Shown here in pieces: positions 31,233 to 39,626 of a stretch of DNA of 64,000 nucleotides. Numbering within the stretch: position 1 is the stretch's first letter; each line of letters begins with the position of its first letter. Made by a program: the position numbers and the translations under genes. The notes under the pieces are model-generated. The model was given only the letters and a program-made list of their open reading frames with translations. It searched no databases and had not been told where the DNA came from. Origin of the DNA: UBA4085 sp964556755 (GTDB lineage Bacteria; Acidobacteriota; Aminicenantia; Aminicenantales; UBA4085); the NCBI GenBank assembly GCA_964556755.1, contig CAZKXI010000007.1, forward strand, positions 62,001 through 126,000, written 5' to 3'.

Positions 31233-32405
31233 TCAGAGCGTCCGGACGGCGGCCTCGATCCGCTCCAGGGCCTGCTCCAGCCGCGAGCGCGGGCAGGCCA
31301 TGTTCATCCGCAGAAATCCTCCGAGCTCGGGCCCGAATTTCAGGCCGTCGTCCAGCTGGACGCGGGCCTTCTCCAGAAAGAAGGAGAAGACGGCCTCGGG
31401 AGCCAGCCCCAGACCGCGGGCATCCACCAGCGCCAAGTAGGTTCCCTGCGGCCGCAGGAAGCCCAGAGGCGGCAGGCGCTGCCGGAAGAAGGCCTCGGCC
31501 AGGTCCAGATTGGCCTCCAGGTAAGCCATCAGCTCGTCCCGCCACGGCCCTCCCTCGGCGTAGGCGGCCTCCATGGCCTGGGCCCCGAAGACGTTGCCGA
31601 TGTCGAAGCCGGCCTCCTCGGCTTCCTGCCGCAGACGCCTCCTCAGCCGGTCGTCGGCGACGACGGCGAAGGAGGCGCCCAGCCCGGCCGTGTTGAAGGT
31701 CTTGCTGGGCGATTGGAGGGTGATCGTCCGCGCCAGAGAATCGGGGCCGAGCGAGGCGAACGGCGTCTGGACATGGCCGCGGAAGACGAGGTCGGAGTGG
31801 ATCTCGTCGGAGACGACCATCCAATCCCGCTCCCGGCAGACTCCGGCCAGATCCTCCAGCTCGCCGCGTGTCCAGATCCGTCCGACCGGATTGTGGGGGC
31901 TGCACAGGATCAGGGCCCGGGTCCGGCCGTCGGCCTGGCGGCGCAGGTCCTCCAAGTCCATGGTCCAGCCCCGGCCGTCGAAGCGAAGGGGATTGCGGAC
32001 GAGGCGGCGGCCCTGGGCCTCCACGACCGGATAGAACGGATGGTAGACCGGCGTCTGGATGACGATCTTGTCGCCGGGGCGGGTCAGGGCCCGGACGCAG
32101 GCGTAGAGCGAGGGCACCACACCCGGCAGGCGGACGAGCCACTCGCGGCTTATCGGCCAGCTCTGGCGCTCGGTCAGCCAGCGGACGACCGGATCCCAGG
32201 CTTCCTTGGGATAGAGCGGGTAGCCGTAGACGGCGTGAGCCGCCCGGCGCAGGACGGCCTCGGCCACGGCCGGCGGGGCGGCGAAATCCATGTCCGCCAC
32301 CCACATCGGGATGACGTCGTCCCGGCCATAGAACCGCTTGGCCGCGTCCCACTTCAGGGAGCGGGTGCCGCGCCGCTCGACCGGGGCGTCAAAGTCGAAG
32401 GCCAT
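31233..32405 (-). CDS. patB: PatB/MalY-type PLP-dependent aminotransferase (putative cystathionine beta-lyase)
   Basis: 390 aa, fold type I. Family signatures: RRGTRSLKWD at the N-terminus, VIPMWVADMDFAAPPAV, YGYPLYPKEAWDPVVRWL, LCSPHNPVGRIWTRGEL, VVSDEIHSDLVF and the PLP-binding TLQSPSKTFNTAGLGAS (Lys near 233). Members split C-S bonds of cystathionine or cysteine conjugates; some also act as regulators. Cytoplasmic. Its stop is 3 bases before the TlpA-barrel start and its ATG is 4 bases after the CBM9 gene, so three genes form one operon. A longer in-phase frame joining it to the TlpA-barrel region does not exist as one gene. Confidence 0.9.
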   Translation of the reverse strand: MAFDFDAPVERRGTRSLKWDAAKRFYGRDDVIPMWVADMDFAAPPAVAEAVLRRAAHAVYGYPLYPKEAWDPVVRWLTERQSWPISREWLVRLPGVVPSLYACVRALTRPGDKIVIQTPVYHPFYPVVEAQGRRLVRNPLRFDGRGWTMDLEDLRRQADGRTRALILCSPHNPVGRIWTRGELEDLAGVCRERDWMVVSDEIHSDLVFRGHVQTPFASLGPDSLARTITLQSPSKTFNTAGLGASFAVVADDRLRRRLRQEAEEAGFDIGNVFGAQAMEAAYAEGGPWRDELMAYLEANLDLAEAFFRQRLPPLGFLRPQGTYLALVDARGLGLAPEAVFSFFLEKARVQLDDGLKFGPELGGFLRMNMACPRSRLEQALERIEAAVRTL

Positions 32406-32408
32406 GGA

Positions 32409-33512
32409 TCACTCTCCGCGGCCGACACGGCCGTCCTGGACGATGCGCCAGACCGCGCCGTCCTGGCCCTTGTAGGCGGCCTCGAACAGGCCCCCGGTCG
32501 CGCGGACCTCGGGCGGGAAGGCGAAGCCCTTGATCTTGAAGTCCTTGTCCTTCAAGCCGAGCGACTTCCAATCGGAGGCGAAGCTTCCCTTCTCGGCCCG
32601 CAGGGCCCACTGCCGGTAGTAGATCCGCCTCAGGGCCCATCGCGCTTCGTCTTCGGGACGCTTCTTGACGGCCTCCCGGGCCTGTCCGGCGGGCGATCCG
32701 GAGAACTGGACGAAGCCCCACATCTCGGGATAGTGGATGTTGATCAGGCCGGTGGGCGCCCAGACCCAGTTGTCCTCGGGCAGCGGCTTGCCCTGGGCGT
32801 CGGCCCTCTTGGCGTAGGCTCCGCCCTCGGCGTCCAGCCGGTATTCGACACGGGAGAAGTTGACCCGCCAGCGGTCGCCGGGCTTGGGCGAGGCCTTCGG
32901 CGAGGCGGCTTCCTTGAGAATGTCCCACGGCAGGGCGATCTCGATGAACCAGGCCTTGTCCTTGTCGCCGGGATTGTTGAGCGTGCCCGACAGCTTGACG
33001 GCCGTCTTCAGCCCCCGGATGTCCCAGGCATGGATGGCCGGGCCGCCGTCGCGGTACGGCTTGACCAGGAGCAAGTCCCAGACGGTGTTGAGGGCGTTCA
33101 TCTCCAGCTCGTAGTACTCGTGCGTGTCGCCGTCGGGATCGATGAAGACCTCGAAGTCGTTGTCCTGGAAGATGATGGAGTCGCGATCCGTCAGGGTGGC
33201 CCACAGGTCGGGCTCCTCAAGGTAGGCGGCGATATAGAAGCATTGGTCGTCCCAGAGCATCTTGACCATGGTCCTCAGGCGCGGCTTGGGCTTGAGGGCG
33301 CCCTCGATGTCGACAAACGGCACGGTCCAGGGAGCCTTGTCCCAGACCGGCTCGTCCACCTCGCCGTCGATGACGACGGGAGAGGCGGCCCGGGCGCAGA
33401 GGTACGTAGGCGGGGCGTAGGGGATCTTGGGCTCGGGGATGGGGCCCGGCCCGGCGGCCGAAAGGGCGACGGCCGCGGCCAGGGCGGTCAGCGCGAGCAG
33501 GCGATGGCGCAT
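32409..33512 (-). CDS. Secreted CBM9-like carbohydrate-binding family protein
   Basis: 367 aa. Signal peptide MRHRLLALTALAAAVALSAAG. The family 9 pattern is clear: PVVIDGEVDEPVWDKAPWTV, RTMVKMLWDDQCFYIAAYLE, PDLWATLTDRDSIIFQDNDF, EVFIDPDGDTHEYYELEMN and later WRVNFSRVEY, WVWAPTGLINIHYPEMWGFV. Such stand-alone proteins bind sugar reducing ends or oligosaccharides in the periplasm; exact ligand unknown. The last ~100 residues (ARWALRRIYYRQWALRAEKG) form a helical tail not found in the minimal CBM9 fold. GGAGG precedes the ATG; TAGAAT lies about 25 bases further upstream. Confidence 0.83.
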   Translation of the reverse strand: MRHRLLALTALAAAVALSAAGPGPIPEPKIPYAPPTYLCARAASPVVIDGEVDEPVWDKAPWTVPFVDIEGALKPKPRLRTMVKMLWDDQCFYIAAYLEEPDLWATLTDRDSIIFQDNDFEVFIDPDGDTHEYYELEMNALNTVWDLLLVKPYRDGGPAIHAWDIRGLKTAVKLSGTLNNPGDKDKAWFIEIALPWDILKEAASPKASPKPGDRWRVNFSRVEYRLDAEGGAYAKRADAQGKPLPEDNWVWAPTGLINIHYPEMWGFVQFSGSPAGQAREAVKKRPEDEARWALRRIYYRQWALRAEKGSFASDWKSLGLKDKDFKIKGFAFPPEVRATGGLFEAAYKGQDGAVWRIVQDGRVGRGE

Positions 33513-33571
33513 GAGGGACCTCCATCAAGGGGTCCCATTCTACTCCGCCCCGGCAATAAATAAAAAGGCAC

Positions 33572-33661
33572 TTCGCCCGATTCCGGGAAGGGCGGTTCGG
33601 CGCACACCGTCGCCCCCGACGGTGTACCCCGAACCGCCTAGCCTTCCCGGAAATTGGCGAA
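33572..33661 (-). terminator. Very long hairpin, probable intrinsic terminator or structured element
   Basis: A 90-base region folds on itself with 35 base pairs in four perfect blocks: 6, 11, 9 and 9 bp (for example TTCCGGGAAGG with CCTTCCCGGAA, and ACACCGTCG with CGACGGTGT) around a CCCC loop, interrupted by symmetric 3-base mismatches and one CTAG bulge. On the minus strand, which is the coding strand of both neighbours, it is followed by GTGCCTTTTTATTTATT, as expected of an intrinsic terminator. It lies 20 bases after the end of the metalloprotease-BamA gene. Confidence 0.65.
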
Positions 33662-33680
33662 AGATAAAAAGAACCTCTTT

Positions 33681-36600
33681 TTAGAAGCCCGGGTAGAAGG
33701 TGATCTGGAAATAGGCCGGTCGGTCGGGCCGGTCCATGGGCTTGACGTAGCTGGCGCCCAGGATGAGGAAGCCGAACAGGTTGGCCCGGGCCCCGATACC
33801 GTAGCTGCGCAGCGGCTTGAGCTGGCCGCCCGAGGCCCAAAACGGCGTGTAGGTCGGATCCGCCTCGCCGGAGTACCAGGCGATCCCGGCGTCGAAGAAG
33901 GCGAACATGTCGATGGGGAAGATGCCGTAGTAGCCGCGGCCGAGTCCGAGCAGGCCGAACAGCGGGAAGCGCAGCTCGAAGTTGGCCAGGGCCATGGTGT
34001 TGCCGTAGAGCCGGTTGTAGTCGAACTTCTCGTTGGCCTCGAAGGAGTTGTAGTTGTAGCCGCGGACGGTGGTCTCGTAGCCGAGATACATCGGCCACAG
34101 CCGGTCGTCGGAGGAGCCCATCCCGTAGCGGCCGTAGTAGACCAGGCGGGCGGCCAGGGTGAAGGGCTTGACCGGAACGATGTACTTCCGGTAGTCGGCC
34201 AGGACGGTGGTGTACTTCAGCGTTCCGAAGGTCGGCGTGACCTCCAATCGGTAGCTCTGGCCGACGACCGGGGCCGTGGCCCCGAAGAGGGAGCTGTCAT
34301 AGACCAGGGCCGCCCCGACATAGGGCATGAAGAGGGTGTCGGCCGACTCCAGGTCGTACTCGTCGCGCGACAGCAGGAAGCCGTCGTAGTAGGAGTAGGC
34401 GTACTCGTAGTAGGTGTTGGCGAAGTCGACCCAGCGGAGCCCGCCGTTGACCTCGAAGCGCCGGAAGGCGTTGAAGGGGTAGGAAGCGAAGGAGCCCAGG
34501 TCGTAGTAGATCTGGCGGTAGATCAGCTGCTGCTCGATATAGGCGAATTCGCCGTCGACGTAGTCGTAGTTGTAGCCGTAGTAGCCGTACTGATAGGGGA
34601 TGCGCTGGGCGACCAGGCCGAAGTTGGTCCGGCGGGTGGTGTTGAAGTAGGCCACCTGGAAGGCCGAGTCGATGATCCGGCTGGAGACCTGGGCCTGGGC
34701 CATGATGGTGTGGCGGCCGAGCATGTCGCTGAACAGGAAACCCACGCCGCCGCCGGCGTACGTCCCGTAGCGTCCGGTGCTCATGCCGATGGAGGGCGGG
34801 GCGATGTAGTCCAGGCCGATCTTGGACTCGTAGGGCTGGCTGGTGAAGGCGGCCGCGTCCGGCAGCCCGTAGAGCGGGTTGCGCAGCAGGCCGAGGACTT
34901 CCGAGCCGGACCTCTCCAAGGGCGGCAGGAAGGCCGGCGTCGTCGCGACCTCGACGTCGCGCACCGGGGTTCCGGCCAGGCGGCTCTTGTCCAGGGAGAA
35001 GATGCTGTAGGTCCCGTCCAGGTAGACGGAGTAGAGCGCGTCGCCGCTCCGGGAGGCGATGGAGAGAGCCGGGCTGAGGCTGGTGATGCCGCTGACCCCC
35101 GTGTAGAGGTCGGTGACCTGGAATTGGGCGCCGGAAGCGACCTCGACCCTGTAGACGTTGGAGATGCCGCCGCGGTCGGAGACGAAGAAGACGCTGGCCG
35201 AGTCCGCCGACCACTGCGGATTGATGGACTTGCCCTGCAGGAAGCCGCCCAGGGGCTTGATCTCCCCGCTCACGGGGTCGAGCAGGGCCAAGCGTGAGCC
35301 ACCGAGATGGAGGATGGCCAGGTCGGATCCGAAGCGCTCGGTGACGAAGGCGATCCAGCGGCCGTCGGGGGACCAGGCCGGGTGGAGATCGCCGTAGACG
35401 TCGGAGGTCAGGGCCTTGAGCTCCTTGGTGACCAGGTCGAAGACGTAGAGGTCGGACGTGCCGCCGGTCAGGGCGGTGAAGGCGATCCGCTTGCCGTCGG
35501 GCGCCCAGGTGGGGTTGAGGATCTCGCCCAGCTGCGGGAGGCGGATGTCCTCCTTCTCCAAGCGCCGGCCGTCGGCGTCCAGGAAGGCCAGGACGGGCTT
35601 GCCGGCCGAGACCGCCCCGAAGGCGAAGCGGCTCCCGTCGGCGCTCCACGACCCCGCCGAGCCGATGAACTGGATGCTCTGGAAGTGGGGGTCGATGGCC
35701 GTCGAGGTGATCTTGCGGGTCACCTTGCCCGTGGCCGAGTCGCCCATGAACATGTCGATGGAGAAGAGATCGCGGGACGAGATGAAGAGGAAGCGCTTGC
35801 CGTCGGGGCTGAGGGAGGGGGCGATGTTGTAGGGGTCGTCCAGGGTGCCTTGCAGCAGCAGCTTGCCCAGATCGGCCGGCTTGCGGGTGGCCTTGCCCAC
35901 CGCCTCGTAGTCCTTGCGCATCGCGGCCTGCCAGTCCAGCCCCAGCTGCTTGACGCTGATGCCGAGCTGCTTCTCGATGGCCTTCTCGTAGTCGAAGCCG
36001 CGGATGACGTCCTTCATCAGCCGGGCCACGGCCAGGTCGCCGTACTTGCCCCCGATGTAGGCCCAGACGGCCTGGCCGAAGCGGTAAGGAAAGTACTTGT
36101 AGTAGTTGTACAGGTCCTTGATGGTCGGGAACTTCTTGCGGTTCAGCAGGTCGCGCATCCACATCGCGGTGTGGGCGTCGACCGGACCGATGGAGAAGTA
36201 CTCGGCCGCGCCCTCGATCATCCACAGGGGGGCCCGCTCGAGGCCGCTGGCCGACTGCATGTTGTAGTTCGGGCCCGGCCCGGCGGCCATGTCGTATTGG
36301 AAGGCGTGGACCAGCTCGTGGCCGATGACGTGGTCGGTGTCCTCCAGGGTCCCGCCGAAGGGCAGGATGATGCGCCGCTTGAGCGACTCGGTGACGCCGC
36401 CGGTGCCCTCGCTCATGACCTCGTTGAGGGCCGTGGTCTGCTCGAACTGGGGATGGCTGGCGTACATGATCAGCGCCTGCCGGCCGCGGAGCTGGTGGTC
36501 AAACAGGCGCTCGAAGCGCTTGTACCAGCGCTCGGCCATCTGCCCGGCCATGCGGATGGTCTTCTCCTCCTCGGGGTAGTAGTAGATGTCGAAGTGCTCG

Positions 36601-36752
36601 GTCTTGAGGACCTGGTACTCGAACCTCTCGTATTGGACCTTGTTGCGGCCGAAGTACTGGCCGAAGGCCGAGGGGGCCCAAGCCGCCGCCAGGAGGGCCA
36701 ACACGGCCGGCACGGCGATGCGGAGTCTCGTCGATCTATCCCTGAGTCGCAT
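33681..36752 (-). CDS. Three-domain secreted metalloprotease, beta-propeller and BamA-like barrel protein
   Basis: 1023 aa. Signal peptide ends near APSAFGQ. Residues ~40-290 are a gluzincin (peptidase MA-like) domain with HELVH at 145-149 and a third ligand in LWMIEGAAEYF (Glu180). Residues ~300-590 are a TolB/WD40-like propeller (APSLSPDGKRFLFISSRDLF, PTWAPDGKRIAFTALTGGTS, PAWSPDGRWIAFVTERFGSD). Residues ~640-1023 form an Omp85/surface-antigen-type barrel (RRFEVNGGLRWVDFANTYYE, LGYETTVRGYNYNSFEANEK, ALANFELRFPLFGLLGLGRG) with a terminal Phe. All zinc ligands are present, so it may be an active surface protease. GGAG precedes the ATG, with a strong promoter upstream and the 90-base hairpin downstream. 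Confidence 0.88.
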   Translation of the reverse strand: MRLRDRSTRLRIAVPAVLALLAAAWAPSAFGQYFGRNKVQYERFEYQVLKTEHFDIYYYPEEEKTIRMAGQMAERWYKRFERLFDHQLRGRQALIMYASHPQFEQTTALNEVMSEGTGGVTESLKRRIILPFGGTLEDTDHVIGHELVHAFQYDMAAGPGPNYNMQSASGLERAPLWMIEGAAEYFSIGPVDAHTAMWMRDLLNRKKFPTIKDLYNYYKYFPYRFGQAVWAYIGGKYGDLAVARLMKDVIRGFDYEKAIEKQLGISVKQLGLDWQAAMRKDYEAVGKATRKPADLGKLLLQGTLDDPYNIAPSLSPDGKRFLFISSRDLFSIDMFMGDSATGKVTRKITSTAIDPHFQSIQFIGSAGSWSADGSRFAFGAVSAGKPVLAFLDADGRRLEKEDIRLPQLGEILNPTWAPDGKRIAFTALTGGTSDLYVFDLVTKELKALTSDVYGDLHPAWSPDGRWIAFVTERFGSDLAILHLGGSRLALLDPVSGEIKPLGGFLQGKSINPQWSADSASVFFVSDRGGISNVYRVEVASGAQFQVTDLYTGVSGITSLSPALSIASRSGDALYSVYLDGTYSIFSLDKSRLAGTPVRDVEVATTPAFLPPLERSGSEVLGLLRNPLYGLPDAAAFTSQPYESKIGLDYIAPPSIGMSTGRYGTYAGGGVGFLFSDMLGRHTIMAQAQVSSRIIDSAFQVAYFNTTRRTNFGLVAQRIPYQYGYYGYNYDYVDGEFAYIEQQLIYRQIYYDLGSFASYPFNAFRRFEVNGGLRWVDFANTYYEYAYSYYDGFLLSRDEYDLESADTLFMPYVGAALVYDSSLFGATAPVVGQSYRLEVTPTFGTLKYTTVLADYRKYIVPVKPFTLAARLVYYGRYGMGSSDDRLWPMYLGYETTVRGYNYNSFEANEKFDYNRLYGNTMALANFELRFPLFGLLGLGRGYYGIFPIDMFAFFDAGIAWYSGEADPTYTPFWASGGQLKPLRSYGIGARANLFGFLILGASYVKPMDRPDRPAYFQITFYPGF

Positions 36753-36769
36753 TCTTCTCTCCTGCCCTG

Positions 36770-36798
36770 ATTATGTCTATTCCTATAGGATTTGTCAA
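36770..36798 (-). promoter_or_regulatory. Strong sigma-70-like promoter with palindromic spacer
   Basis: On the minus strand a perfect TTGACA (36798-36793), 17 bases, CATAAT (36775-36770), 18 bases before the ATG at 36752. The spacer contains the 10-bp perfect palindrome TCCTATAGGA (36781-36790), which could be an operator. The remaining ~130 bases up to the GH3 gene show nothing else. Confidence 0.7.
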
Positions 36799-36931
36799 TT
36801 TAAAGCCTTTCAGACCAAGCCATGCTCCCATGCCGCCAGCATCAAGATTCGTGCCAGGAGGCGCCCCCTGGACGCCCGGTCGGACGATCCCCGGGCCGTC
36901 CCCGGGCCAGGACACCTGTCGCGTCTTGGGC

Positions 36932-39595
36932 TCACGGCGCCTTCCCGGCCACGACCTCGATCTCTCCCATCAGGATCCCGGAAGACGTCCCCCCGGGAAG
37001 CGGGGCCCCGGGCTGCCCGCCGCCGACCGAGATCTCGAAAAAGCCCGGCTCGATCGTCTGCTTCAGGCCGGCGTCCCAGAGCGACAGCTGGGCGGGCTCG
37101 ATCCTGAAGGTCACGGTCCGAGTCTCGCCGGGATTGAGCAGGATCCGCTTGAAGCCCTGCAGGGACCGCAGCGGCACGGGCACGGAAGCCTGCTTGTCCC
37201 GGACGTAGAGCTGGACGACCTCCTCTCCGGCCCGCGTGCCCGCGTTGCGGACGTCGGCCCGGACTTCGAAGCCCTCCCCCGCCGTCGCCCGGGCCGGCAT
37301 CTCCAGCCGGCCATACTCGAACCGGGTATAGCTGAGGCCGTAGCCGAAGGGGTAGAGGGGGCGGCCCTCGAAGAAGCGATAGGTGCGGCCCTTCATGGCG
37401 TAGTCGGAGAAAGGCGGCAGGTCGGCCGCGGAGCCCGGGAAGGTCACCGGAAGGCGTCCGGCCGGATTGTAGTCGCCGAAGAGGACGTCGGCCAGGGCGC
37501 TGCCGGCCGCCTGCCCCGGATACCAGGCTTCCAGGATGGCCGGCACGCCGGACGACGCCCCGTCCACGGCCAGGGGGCTGCCGTTGAGCAGGACCAGGAC
37601 CGTCGGCCGGCCAAGCTTGACGACGGCCTCCATCAGCTCCCGCTGGATCGAGGGCAGGTCCAGGCTCAGCCGGTCGCCGCCGGCGAAGCCCTCCACCGGG
37701 ACGTCCATCTCCTCGCCTTCCAGGCGAGGCGACAGGCCGAGACAGAGGATGACCGCGTCCGCGTCCCGGGCCGCGTCCAGGGCTTCGCGGCGCAGGCCCC
37801 GGCCCGGCATGCGCCAGAGCAGGCGGATCGAGGCGTCGCCGGCCCGGCAGGAGTAGTCCAGGCGGATCTGGTAGGGCGTGCCGCCGCGAAGCGTCAGCGG
37901 CTTGGCCGTCCGGCGCGGGTGGTGGCTGCCGTCGAACTCGACCAGCAGCTTGTTCTCGAAGTAGAGCTTGAAGGCGTTGAAGCCCTCGCCGCCCAGATAA
38001 TACTCGCCGCTCTCCGGCGGCACGAGCAAGCCCGTCCAGCGGATGGAGAAGTCGTCTGGGTCGAACCGCTCCGAAGGGGCCCCGTCCCACCACTCGAAGT
38101 CGATCTTCTTGTCGATGCGCAGGAAGGCCGGGTCGCCGCGGAACTCGCGGTTGGGGTAATACTCGCCGCGCAGCCCGTTGGTCCGGCGCCCCTGGGCCAT
38201 GATCATGAGGTAGGAGGAGGGCACCGCTTCCAGCCCCGGAAGGCCCGGCGCCGGGTCGCAGCCGCGGGCGTAGGCGACCTCGGTCCGTGGCGCCACCTTG
38301 TCCAGGATGCCCTGAAGCGGCGTGACGGGATTGGAGGGCGTGCCGTTGTAGTTGCCCAACAGGACCTCGACGTCGGCGGCGTTGGGGCCGATGACCGCGA
38401 TCTTGCGGAGACCCTTGGCCAGCGGCAGCAGCCCGCCCTCGTTGCGGAGAAGGACGATCGACTTGCGGGCCGCTTCCAGGGCCAGGCGCCGGTGGGCCTC
38501 GCTGTCCACGATGCTCGGGGGGATGGCGGCGTAGGGCACCCGCTCGGGCGGATCGAAGAAGCCCAGGCGGAAGCGGGCCCGGAACAGCCGCTTGACCGAG
38601 ACGTCCAAGTCCTTCTCGTCGATCAGGCCGCGCTGGACGGCCTCCAGGAGGCCGGCGAACTCGGTGCCGCAGTTGAGGTCGGTGCCGGCCTTGACGGCCA
38701 TGGCCGCCGCTTCGGCCGCGTCGGAAGCCTGACGGTGGCCCGTCCGGATGTCGTTGATCGCGTCGCAGTCCGAGACGACATAGCCGCCGAAGCCCCACTC
38801 GCGGCGCAGGATTCCGTTCAAGAGGCGGTCGCTGCCGCAGCACGGACGGCCGTCATAGGCGTTATAGGCGCACATGACCGAGTAGGCCCGGCCCTCCTCG
38901 ACCGCGGCCCGGAAGTGGGGCAGATAGGACTCGCGCAAGTCGCGCTCGCCGGCCAGGGCCTCGAAGCCGTGGCGGTCGGGCTCGGGACCGCTGTGGACGG
39001 CGAAGTGCTTGGGCGTCGCGACCGTCTTGAGGTAGCGGGGGTCGTCGCCCTGCAGGCCGCGGATGAAGGCCACCGCCATCCGGCCGGTCAGGTAGGGGTC
39101 CTCGCCGTAGGTCTCCATCCCCCTCCCCCAGCGGGGGTCGCGGAAGAGGTTGATGTTCGGCGACCAGAAGGTCAGCCCCTGGTAGATTCCGCGCAGGCCG
39201 CGGCGGACGGCCTCGTGGTGCTTGGCCCGAGCCTCGTCCGAGATGGCCGTGGCCACCCGGCCCAGCAGCTCGGCGTCCCAAGTCGCGGCCAGCCCGATGG
39301 CCTGCGGGAAGACCGTGGCCAGCCCGGCCCGGGCCACGCCGTGCAGGCCCTCGTTCCACCAGTTGTAGGCCGGCACGCCCAGCCGCTCGATGGCCGGGGC
39401 CGCGTGCATCATCTGGCCGACTTTCTCCTCGAGCGTCAGCCGCGAGACCAGGTCGTCCACGCGCTGGTCCAGAGGCACATCGGGGTCCCGGAAGACGATC
39501 CGGTCCGGGACGGACCGGCGGCAGGCGGAGGCCCCCCCGGCGGCCAGGACCAGAATCACCGCGGCCGCAAGCTCGCGCTTCCGGGAAGACGTCAT
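36932..39595 (-). CDS. GH3 family beta-glycosidase with PA14 domain
   Basis: 887 aa from the ATG at 39595, which has GAGGAGG 5 bases upstream. Possible lipobox (LAAGGASAC). The GH3 N-terminal barrel has RVDDLVSRLTLEEKVGQM, YNWWNEGLHGVARAG, FSPNINLFRDPRWGRG-like text and the nucleophile in GYVVSDCDAINDI near 275. Residues ~477-600 are an inserted PA14 domain (RGEYYPNREFRG, IRWTGLLVPPESGEYYLGGE, SCRAGDASIRLLWR). The second GH3 domain continues with ADAVILCLGLSPRLEGEEMD and the C-terminal fibronectin-like domain has GDYNPAGRLPVTFPGS and YPFGYGLSYTRFEYG. Typical members hydrolyse beta-glucosides or xylosides. The catalytic acid in the AB loop is not identifiable with confidence. Confidence 0.93.
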   Translation of the reverse strand: MTSSRKRELAAAVILVLAAGGASACRRSVPDRIVFRDPDVPLDQRVDDLVSRLTLEEKVGQMMHAAPAIERLGVPAYNWWNEGLHGVARAGLATVFPQAIGLAATWDAELLGRVATAISDEARAKHHEAVRRGLRGIYQGLTFWSPNINLFRDPRWGRGMETYGEDPYLTGRMAVAFIRGLQGDDPRYLKTVATPKHFAVHSGPEPDRHGFEALAGERDLRESYLPHFRAAVEEGRAYSVMCAYNAYDGRPCCGSDRLLNGILRREWGFGGYVVSDCDAINDIRTGHRQASDAAEAAAMAVKAGTDLNCGTEFAGLLEAVQRGLIDEKDLDVSVKRLFRARFRLGFFDPPERVPYAAIPPSIVDSEAHRRLALEAARKSIVLLRNEGGLLPLAKGLRKIAVIGPNAADVEVLLGNYNGTPSNPVTPLQGILDKVAPRTEVAYARGCDPAPGLPGLEAVPSSYLMIMAQGRRTNGLRGEYYPNREFRGDPAFLRIDKKIDFEWWDGAPSERFDPDDFSIRWTGLLVPPESGEYYLGGEGFNAFKLYFENKLLVEFDGSHHPRRTAKPLTLRGGTPYQIRLDYSCRAGDASIRLLWRMPGRGLRREALDAARDADAVILCLGLSPRLEGEEMDVPVEGFAGGDRLSLDLPSIQRELMEAVVKLGRPTVLVLLNGSPLAVDGASSGVPAILEAWYPGQAAGSALADVLFGDYNPAGRLPVTFPGSAADLPPFSDYAMKGRTYRFFEGRPLYPFGYGLSYTRFEYGRLEMPARATAGEGFEVRADVRNAGTRAGEEVVQLYVRDKQASVPVPLRSLQGFKRILLNPGETRTVTFRIEPAQLSLWDAGLKQTIEPGFFEISVGGGQPGAPLPGGTSSGILMGEIEVVAGKAP

Positions 39596-39626
39596 GGGGC
39601 CTCCTCGGGCGGACGCCGCCGCCCCC

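Noticed and set aside
29257..32352. Apparent fusion of aminotransferase region to the TlpA-barrel protein
   Set aside because: The upstream part is the wrong frame of the PatB/MalY gene, which has its own stop at 31233.
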